This document shows, in pieces, positions 57,201-64,000 of a stretch of 64,000 bases of DNA. The first letter of the stretch is position 1; each line of letters opens with the position of its first letter. A program made the position numbers and the translations under genes. The DNA comes from Diadema setosum (Eukaryota > Echinodermata > Echinoidea > Diadematoida > Diadematidae). The DNA lies in NCBI RefSeq assembly GCF_964275005.1, contig NC_092688.1:48539748-48603747 (forward strand), read 5' to 3'. The notes below the pieces were generated by a model. It did not search any database. It was not told where the DNA came from and saw only the letters and a list, made by a program, of their open reading frames with translations.

Positions 57201-60200
57201 TAACTTCAGAACGGTGTACCCGGACATCGTAAATTTGGTCTCAAAATATGCGGGAGACTTCAAAGAAATAAAGTCATGAAATGACATGGCACCATTTTGT
57301 CGCGTTGCGGAATCGTGGCGCGAAATGTTGAGGGGGGGGGGGTTAATTTGTCCCCCCTAGTTAATATAGGGTTAAGTAGCTGTGTTAACAAACACTGTAT
57401 TATCGCCCTGATGAAAACAAACAAACCAAAAAAGTTATGTGAGGGAGCCTTGCTGAAATAATCAGTAAAGAATGATTATGCTGAAATGCTCTCTGCATAA
57501 TTTATAAATAAGATTGATTGTGTCATACTGATCCTAAAGTGCAACAGGGGTGAGATTGTATGTGAAAACTGAAATGCCGTTTGAAAAGTCTCTTCATCAA
57601 CTGGTCATCTTAATTACCTGGGCTGACAGGTTTGAATGAGCTGCTTGGTGGTAGCATCATAAACATGGATCTTGTCATCTGAGCCTGTGGTGACAAACAG
57701 TGATGTCTTTTTGTCGAAGGCAGCAGCTAGAGTCTGGCGAGGTTCATGGATGGTGTGTAGACACTGGGAGGTGGCTGTGTGCCAAAGTTTCACCATTCCT
57801 GAGGCATCTGGGTAGGAAACAAGCCAGTCACTTAACATATCATTTCAATCCTGATTTCATACAGTCACATGACCTTGCCGGATTTGTCTTCATCTTTCTT
57901 CTCTGAGGGCTAACGAAACTTGCTTGACTTTCCTGAATGACAGTCTCCGACTTTAGTCAAATAATTTGCTTCTTACAGTTTGTCATTTTATCAAGATTCA
58001 TTAAATTTTGTAACACTAATGCTGATGCACATACACTCCAAGCCAAGAATCCTACAGAATGAAAATAACTTACCTATTGGTAACTATGTATAACTAAATC
58101 AATATTCATATAAGTTCATTACCTCTGCCAAGGGAGGAGGTTATGTTTTCGTTGCCGTTGGCTTGTCCGTTTGCAAAATAACTAAAAAAGTTGAAAACGG
58201 ATTTGGATGAAACTTACAGGAAAGGTTGAGAATGACACAAGGAATAGATGATTAAACTTTGGTAGTGATCCGGGAATTTCTATGAATTTTATGAAGGATT
58301 TTGATATTTTGGCAGGTAGATTCAATGAACTTGGGAGTTCAAGCTGCGTATTTCTTAGGTTTTCATATGCGCATTAGAGTGCGTGCTCTAGTTTCTGGTC
58401 CACGGCGAGGTGGGCCGTGCAGCTGGCATTGATGACGTAACGAAAGGTTTTTATTATTATTATTAGGAAATTGGGCGATTTTCAGCATGCATACGTATGG
58501 GTAGAAATCATTTATCTCTACAGAAGAAGTGGTGGAAATGAGCTGCTTGGCAGAGGTCTGCGCTCTCAGAGTGCTTCTCTAGTTATACATAAATTAATTC
58601 TAATAACAAATGCCATGAAACTTCAAATTGACACTGACTTATGGTTAACATTTAAGGTTCTCTATTAAAAAAATAGAAATTATCCATATGCTTTGAAAAC
58701 TGACAGACAAATTTAAGATAATGCCTCCATCACCATAACATATATACACAACAAGTTTAAGGCATACAAATCCACACACTGTCAGGTAGTCAGAATATGG
58801 CTGCTATGATGCAGCCCTGAACCAAGAATAATTCTGTAAAGTGATGGTCAATATGAATGAATCACTCACAAGTAGCCAGAAGGAGATTAAATGATTTGTC
58901 TTCTTCCAGATGATGTCTGAAGTTAAGACTAGTGCAAGGTAAATGGGACTCTTTGGTTTCACTGTCAGACAGGTTGTAGAGCTGAGCTGCAGTCTCTGTT
59001 GAATAGACCTGGGAGGTAAAAAGGAAATCAGCAGTGTACAAATTTTTCATCTTTCATATCAACTCATATTGACTTTTAACAAGCCAATTTGACGCTGAAC
59101 AGTTTTTTAAAGTATCTCTACCCAAGCCTTGATTTAGATGAATTACTAACCTTAATGGATCCATCTACAGTTCCCACTGCAAGCAAAGAGCCATCCTCAC
59201 TGTACTGACAACACATCACCTCCTGCTGTGTATGGCTACAAATGGTGAAATGAACAAGGTTGTACAGAGATTAGGTTGTGATATGTTGGGTCTACTGATA
59301 TGCAGTAGATTCATCCTCACCTCTGCCTACTTTAAAGCCTTGGGTATCTCATGAACCAAAAGGGTCACCTTGAGACGACTCATGAACACAAATCATTCAA
59401 TTGTGAATTGGACGACATATATGCTATAATGCCTGGTATACTACAGAAGATGGGCCATTAATATTCACATGGGCTAGAAACCCATTGATAAACATACAAA
59501 TGGACTCCCTGACATGAAGTCTGAAAACAACTGTCCACATTTAGTGACTTTACAAATTATATTCAATGGCATGTTCAAAATATGATACAGTGTACATTGT
59601 ACATGAACTTCAGAGGTTAATCTGAAAAAAAAAAAAAAATCCCAAAAGTGTCCACGTAAGTACGTCTTTTAAGACAAACACATCGCTGTATCAGACATGG
59701 TTTCATAAGGTCTTAAAACATTTAATGCATATTATATAATATTTTTTAGGTAAGATACACTGTATATTTCAACATGTTGGATGAAAGTGGGAAAGAGAGT
59801 GAAAGGGTTGATTGACAGACCTTTAAGTGTCTTGACACGACTAAGCTGTGTTTCACAAGGTGACATATTCTTCAATTTCAATGACAGATTGACATTAGTA
59901 AACACTCTATAACTTCTTCACTCAGTTGCTCAATTCATTATGTTGTCTATGTATGTTTCCATGGACAGAAATATTTCAGTGAACTTTGTTCCCACAACCC
60001 TGTTATTTTGTGCTGCTTGTTAAATCTTGCAATTAAATAGCAAATGTTTAGGTGTACAAAGAAAGTTAATCTAAAAGGAAAATCATATTTACCAATCACA
60101 GTGCAATAATTAAAGATTAAATTGTATATAGACATATTACAATCTAGCATTACACCCAGGTTGCGACAGGTTTGGGACACACTAATTGACATGCCGGAAA

Positions 60201-60648
60201 AGGAAATGAAATTTATGTCAAGTTTAACTCAGATTTATCCGTATTCAATTTCAAAGAATTTTTTCCCCTTAATCAAATGAAATGTGCAAAGTAGGATACA
60301 ACATTTTCTTAAAACAAAGCGTGTGTGATTTTAGGTGAACCTTGATGCCCTATATGTGTACAACAGAAAAAAGGGCAATCAAGAAAATGATGACTGTTTA
60401 GTATGACAATTCAACTTACACATGATGTATGATCCTTAGGTTTCCCTCAGACACTGGTTCTTTTTCTGCCTGATGCATATTGTGATCTCCCTCCCCCAGC
60501 ATACTGGCTGCACTTGACATACTCAGCATGCTTCGAGGTGTAGAAGTGGAGCTGCGATCAGGGCTCAAAGTGCGCCGTGGACGAGCCACGCCTGCTCCTG
60601 ACATTCCAGCCAATGACAGCATTGTGCTGACTTGATTAGCTGAATGCT
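48266..60648 (-). CDS. WD40-repeat protein, 5' incomplete
   Basis: Nine exons on the minus strand: 60420-60648, 59151-59235, 58870-59008, 57618-57807, 52884-53024, 52147-52246, 50546-50608, 49723-49815 and 48266-48394. All junctions are GT/AG and every phase matches, giving 388 residues and TGA at 48266-48268. The first seen exon is rich in Ser, Arg and Pro (GVARPRRTLSPDRSS) and ends with NLRIIHHVHTQQEV. After it come about seven WD40 blades: YSEDGSLLAVGTVDGSIKVY, LLATYASGMVKLWH, FVTTGSDDKIHVYDATTKQ, GHRSRVFSVKFHPKLEKEF and GGWDDTIQFW, CGDALDIDVHHNHILTGSW then VWDYDTGS, QWLGKDHIVAGGCDANMVRV and a last blade ending FLEMRQT. WD40 propellers are protein-binding scaffolds. I recall similar genes in amphioxus and sea urchin, but know no named vertebrate counterpart. 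The first seen exon needs one base from an upstream exon, which was not found. Confidence 0.88.
48429..48641. mobile_element. TIR MITE, family A, copy 2
   Basis: TA, then CTGTAAAAGTGGAAATTTTT; right end cacttttacag, then TA. In the last intron of the WD40 gene. Confidence 0.75.
49030..49630. repeat. 158-bp tandem array with AGGTCA words, array 2
   Basis: Same family as 44400-45175, starting attacgcggtgcgcaatat and tgtccccgccgga, ending ttcggcggggaca. About three units, the last one shortened. In the last intron of the WD40 gene. Confidence 0.85.
50026..50215. mobile_element. TIR MITE, family A, copy 3 (diverged)
   Basis: TA then ctgcaaaattgaaaattttt; right end aaatatccacttttaaggta. Decayed copy in a WD40-gene intron. 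Confidence 0.6.
51001..51201 (-). CDS. Candidate alternative last exon of the WD40 gene
   Basis: Within intron 50609-52146, a minus-strand acceptor (atttgtag) is followed by 66 open codons to TAG: VGVARAVSVHGTQVVTTNV and onwards to LLASLPASSTYPYDNHLN. It begins in phase 0, exactly the phase left by the upstream exon 52147-52246, so splicing to it would replace the last blades by a new tail. No domain recognised and no close AATAAA on the minus strand. It could instead be a fossil exon. Confidence 0.35.
   Translation of the reverse strand, partial: VGVARAVSVHGTQVVTTNVLHRDVLATGIITDYEYHVGGMGSKDLLASLPASSTYPYDNHLNHKRL
53638..55524. mobile_element. TTAA-flanked TIR element split by a family D repeat
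   Basis: The left part (53642-53840) and right part (55151-55520) pair over about 130 bp or more: aggacaagtgcaccttcata, then acatgtgggttgagtgaatg and so on. Each outer end is bordered by TTAA (53638-53641 and 55521-55524). The family D copy at 53841-55150 interrupts it, so the host element is the older one. It lies in a WD40-gene intron. Confidence 0.75.
53841..55150 (-). mobile_element. AGGTCA-rich repeat, family D, copy 3
   Basis: Minus-strand copy of the 40381-41711 repeat. It begins ctagaaatgtcgctatggcg (the CTAG end with its hairpin) and ends gcaccacttcgtggcggagg. tgacctttgacct words abound. Nested in the TTAA element. Confidence 0.8.
55560..56235. other. CpG-richer block in the large WD40-gene intron
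   Basis: Compared with its flanks this stretch is rich in CpG (for example ctctacggcgtaac, cgcgagcacgcg, cctccggtcactcctacgg). It also has a (CT)n run at about 55963-55982 and a plausible plus-strand donor after caacgaatg near 56218. It might be an internal promoter or antisense first exon, or an old insertion that has not yet decayed. No recognisable protein. Confidence 0.35.
56236..56594. other. Intron sequence, nothing recognised
   Basis: AT-rich intron of the WD40 gene without a recognisable feature. Confidence 0.3.
56599..57371. mobile_element. TTAA-flanked TIR element, family E, copy 2
   Basis: TTAA (56595-56598), then CCCTATTTTAACTGGG; right end ctagttaatataggg, then TTAA (57372-57375). 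The interior matches 37172-37942 in the same orientation. Located in a WD40-gene intron. Confidence 0.85.
58119..58582 (+). mobile_element. Non-autonomous repeat with Helitron-like 3' end
   Basis: It opens attacctctgccaagggagg...ttatgttttcg and closes cttggcagaggtctgcgctc, a short hairpin (gctctcagagtgc), then ttctCTAG|TT. The opening and closing words pair weakly. The hairpin followed by CTAG|T parallels family D. In a WD40-gene intron; no coding region. Confidence 0.6.
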
Positions 60649-60779
60649 CTGTAATTGACAACTGGGTATTGTATGCCCACTGGGTAAACTACGCAGGCTA
60701 GGTAGACCTATCTAAACACAAAAATATTGAAGTTGAAGAATGTGTGAAAATGACTGGCATCACAATAATACTCACATTA

Positions 60780-63730
60780 TAGTCCATGGGCCAGGTCAGA
60801 TATTGGTACCACCAAAAGGGACAAAACCTTTGTGGTGCCGTTTTGTTTGTTAGGCATATATAAGTGTATCAAACTATGATAGCAATTCCAAATGAGTAGC
60901 TTAGTCATGAAAAATGTAGTCTTTAATCAATGCATTCTGGGCTTTAATAATCAGCCCATGCGTCTGAATCAAGATTATACACAGAACAACAAAGCACGGT
61001 CTCTACGGAGCGCACTGTTTTGAACGCCGTGTATCTCTCCGTGGAGTCATAGTCTACATTCAAGGCAGCCGAGGCCATATCCAAAGGCTATTCTGTATGG
61101 TACCTCTCTTTATGTCCGTAAAAATGAATGGAATGGGAGACGTTACCGCAGAACGGTATTTTCTTATTATTCATTGTCATTCATTTTCTCGCTAAAATCC
61201 CCATGGAAATTTATTTCTATGATAAGTTGCTACATTCTGCTGTGCATATTTTCATATCTTTTGCCGAGCAAGAAATAACAATTTTATGTTGTTTTCATAC
61301 GGTATTATAGCCAATTCAAGGGCTACATCTGGATAAGTGACTATTGTATCAATGAATATTTAAGACATAGCCTAATTAAGGCTTACATATTATGATAAGA
61401 TAAGTGATAATGAATTTCCTGTTTGAAAGAACAATGAAAATTGGAATTATGGAGTAATCACTATAAAGATGGCAGTTCAAAATGACAAGATCATACAGAG
61501 GGGAAGAGTACTGATGTAAATTCCATTTTATATAAAGTTAGATTACAGCGTCAAACAAGGTATTTGCAGATCTTGATACCAGCAAATGACCGCGGTCGTA
61601 CCCCAAGGGTTGTATACAGCAAGGGAATTGGAGGGTTTTGCCCATTCCCATTCCTAGACTTTTACCCCAAACCCAGACTTTGGTTTTTTTACTTGGACAT
61701 CACATTTTCAGATTTATCAGATATTGAGTAAGTCAGTCAACAATTAAAGAAATTATCCTTTTTTTTTTTTTTTTTGGGGGGGGGGGGGTTGTTAATTGTG
61801 CTTTTCAAAATTTGGCTATCCTAGCATGACGCATGGCAAGGAGCAAAGTAATTTTGATTTAGCAATTTTATTTGTTTCTCGGTATCTACTTGGATTTTTG
61901 TTTTTATACCTTGTGTCAGAGGGGATCGTTATGATAATTCTTCCCTGTTCCAGACTTATGAAACTCCACCAAAATGCAATTGCTCTGAAAATTCTGACAA
62001 ATACTCTGCAACAAACACTAATTTGCTCCGTCGACATAGCTCTATTTGCATTTGCGGACATTTGCTACTCCCCAGTTATATCGAGGCTTGCTGACTTTCT
62101 GAAGTTGCATGGCGGTGACCAATAAAAACAAAACAGAAGAATAAAGCCGCCCCAAAACTCTCTCTTTTCGATTAATGCCCATAATATACATAGCGTGCCT
62201 ATTTTGTGTTTGCTCATTAGTTTGTTTGAATTAAAATTAATGTTCGTTTTTTGTATATCTTTTGGTATGATTATCATGGCACTATCTATCATATTTCCTG
62301 TCACTTTATCCTTTCCATTAAGTGTCGAAGTAAATTTGCTCTGAAGAGTGTTTCGTATATTTAGTAACATTAACTCACCCGTTTTGCAGAATCATTAGTA
62401 TTAAGAAGGATGTTTTGCTATCTCTCGTTGCGCTCGTAATTTTGGTGAATACACTGTATGTAGATATCTTGCTATTGGCGTGTTGGTACATGGGAATTGT
62501 TTGTTGAGGTGTCTATGTCAAAATGATATCGAAATGTTGGTGATGATTGTGGCTCTGATTATTTGGAGTAGTACAGAGTATTTGATTATGAATATAGTAA
62601 TCACGATTTTAACAAAGGGTGACAGATACGATTTCGCCGTTGATAGTGTCCTTTGAAATGCCGGTTTTTTTTTTCACTCTTTTCCCCTAAATATTCCCCA
62701 AAGTGTTTATCGCATAGTTGAATAACAACTCTAAGAACACGAAGAATGCAACAGCTCGCATGTGTGGGGATGCCCTCGCATTTGATTATGTGACAGTGGA
62801 TGAATTGTTAATATCCCCAAAATAGCAAAATTTTGGAGAGGGAGGTGCTCCACTGATACTGAAAATTAAACTTTGCTCACTATAAGTTTGATATCTTGTC
62901 TGACCACCTCCAAATTTGATGTCGTTTCCTGAAACTTATTACGCATATATATATGTACGTTGTATAAGATATGTTTAATTTGTGTTAAAGTATTTTGGTT
63001 ACCATGGCAACAAATAAACATAAGCAAGTTCCGTTTCACATTTTGACCCATTCTTAGTTTCTTGTTACTTATCATTTTATGTATTCGCAACATAAAATAA
63101 TAAAATTTTATACTTTTAATGGAAGTATTCAATTATGTTTGAAATAGCTACAGTGCCCTCTTGTGTTTTGTCTTGATTTTTTTTTTTTCTGTGGTAAACA
63201 CCATTTTCTTAAGATTTGGTCCTGTAAATGCTCCGAAAAGGTCAAAATGAAGTTCAAATGTGTCTTAATATGTCTAGATAAAAATCAACAGCAAAAAACT
63301 AGTTGCATTTTCGCCTTAACTGCCCGATATATAAAAATGGTTAATTGAATATTAGTCAATGGGATTCTCTTTGTTTTCTTTGTATTTTGACAAATTGCTC
63401 CCTCTTTGTGGTTTCCAAGAAAAGTTTTGATGGTGCCATTTTGTAGAGTATGTCTTGATAATTTACATTTGTGCCACATTTCAGAGCAATTGATAGAAAA
63501 ATATTGAGTTTATAGAGGGAGCGGATTGTGCCCTCCATGGTTTACCAAGCTGAAAAAAGGTATTTAGAGTTATGAGGGTTAACGGCTGATACTGAGACTA
63601 AGCTACTTCTCTGGAATTGCTATCATAGCAAAATATCATCTACAGATACATACCATTTCAAAATGCAAGCAGAATTTGTCCCTTTAAGTGGTACCAATAT
63701 CGTAAAAATCTGGTCTTGGCCCATGGACTA
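60780..63730. mobile_element. TTA-flanked TIR transposon, Harbinger-like
   Basis: TAGTCCATGGGCCA at the left pairs with TGGCCCATGGACTA at the right, and TTA lies outside each end (60777-60779 and 63731-63733). Pairing continues patchily for about 150 bp (gatattggtaccac, ctatgatagcaattcca, agtagcttagtc). The 2.95-kb body is AT-rich with a poly-T/poly-G block at about 61760-61787. One plus-strand frame (about 61800-62125) is hydrophobic (FDLAILFVSRYLLGFLFLYL) and matches nothing I know. No transposase domain was found, so it is probably non-autonomous or decayed. It abuts the first seen WD40-gene exon. Confidence 0.6.
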
Positions 63731-63733
63731 TTA

Positions 63734-64000
63734 GCTCAGTGAACCACACAGATACTATTTCACTTTCTGAAAAATTGAACCATGAACAAATATCTCATTT
63801 ATTCTTTTCAATATTTGTCTCGTTGTGCATACTTTTTCTTTGCCATTGACCACATGCAGCCAATATAGCATACTTCAGTACATTTTGAAAATCAGAGTCG
63901 AAGGCAATGATGCCCACTAACCATCAATGCTAGGTTGCTACCCACAAACCGTTACTGGCAACTGAATCCTGCAAGTCACATACAAATGTACTGAGCTATA
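63734..64000. other. Window end, nothing recognised
   Basis: AT-rich sequence probably within the WD40 gene's upstream intron or its 5' flank. No exon recognised. Confidence 0.3.

Overview
This is a eukaryotic, AT-rich, intron-rich and very repeat-rich window. The protein families, the frequent 'gtacatgtac' words and the many small terminal-inverted-repeat (TIR) elements suggest a marine invertebrate deuterostome, most likely an echinoderm. The species is an inference, not something the sequence proves. No bacterial operons, CRISPR arrays, rRNA or intact tRNA genes were seen.

Three host genes can be built exon by exon with matching splice phases. (1) NSRP1, minus strand, 8009-30060, codes for a nuclear-speckle splicing regulator. 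A 23-nt first coding exon sits in a GC-rich CpG island at 30.0-30.3 kb and is separated from the other five exons by a 17-kb first intron. (2) A 3-beta-hydroxysteroid dehydrogenase gene, plus strand, 31840-34327, three coding exons, 367 residues, lies head to head with NSRP1. (3) A WD40-repeat gene, minus strand, 48266-60648, nine exons seen, is open at its 5' end beyond the window or beyond a transposon. A short exon at 441-501 is probably the 3' end of a fourth gene, on the plus strand.

Most of the rest is transposon-derived. NSRP1 intron 1 holds a Harbinger-like element with TTA target duplications (14891-18043), a 230-bp palindrome with a tRNA B-box in its loop (18519-18747), a LINE scrap, a nested 4.7-kb structure with about 670-bp inverted arms (19585-24302) that contains a 1-kb fold-back element with 9-bp duplications, and a nearly full-length CR1-type LINE (about 24.84-29.38 kb). 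The right half holds repeats packed with AGGTCA half-sites, elements flanked by TTAA, and a second TTA-flanked element (60780-63730). The WD40 gene's largest intron contains one repeat inserted inside another.

I found no wholly new biological system. The most interesting signals are the AGGTCA-rich repeat families, the palindrome with the B-box loop, the fold-back element, a possible alternative last exon in the WD40 gene, and duplicated coding-like segments beside the NSRP1/HSD3B divergent promoter.
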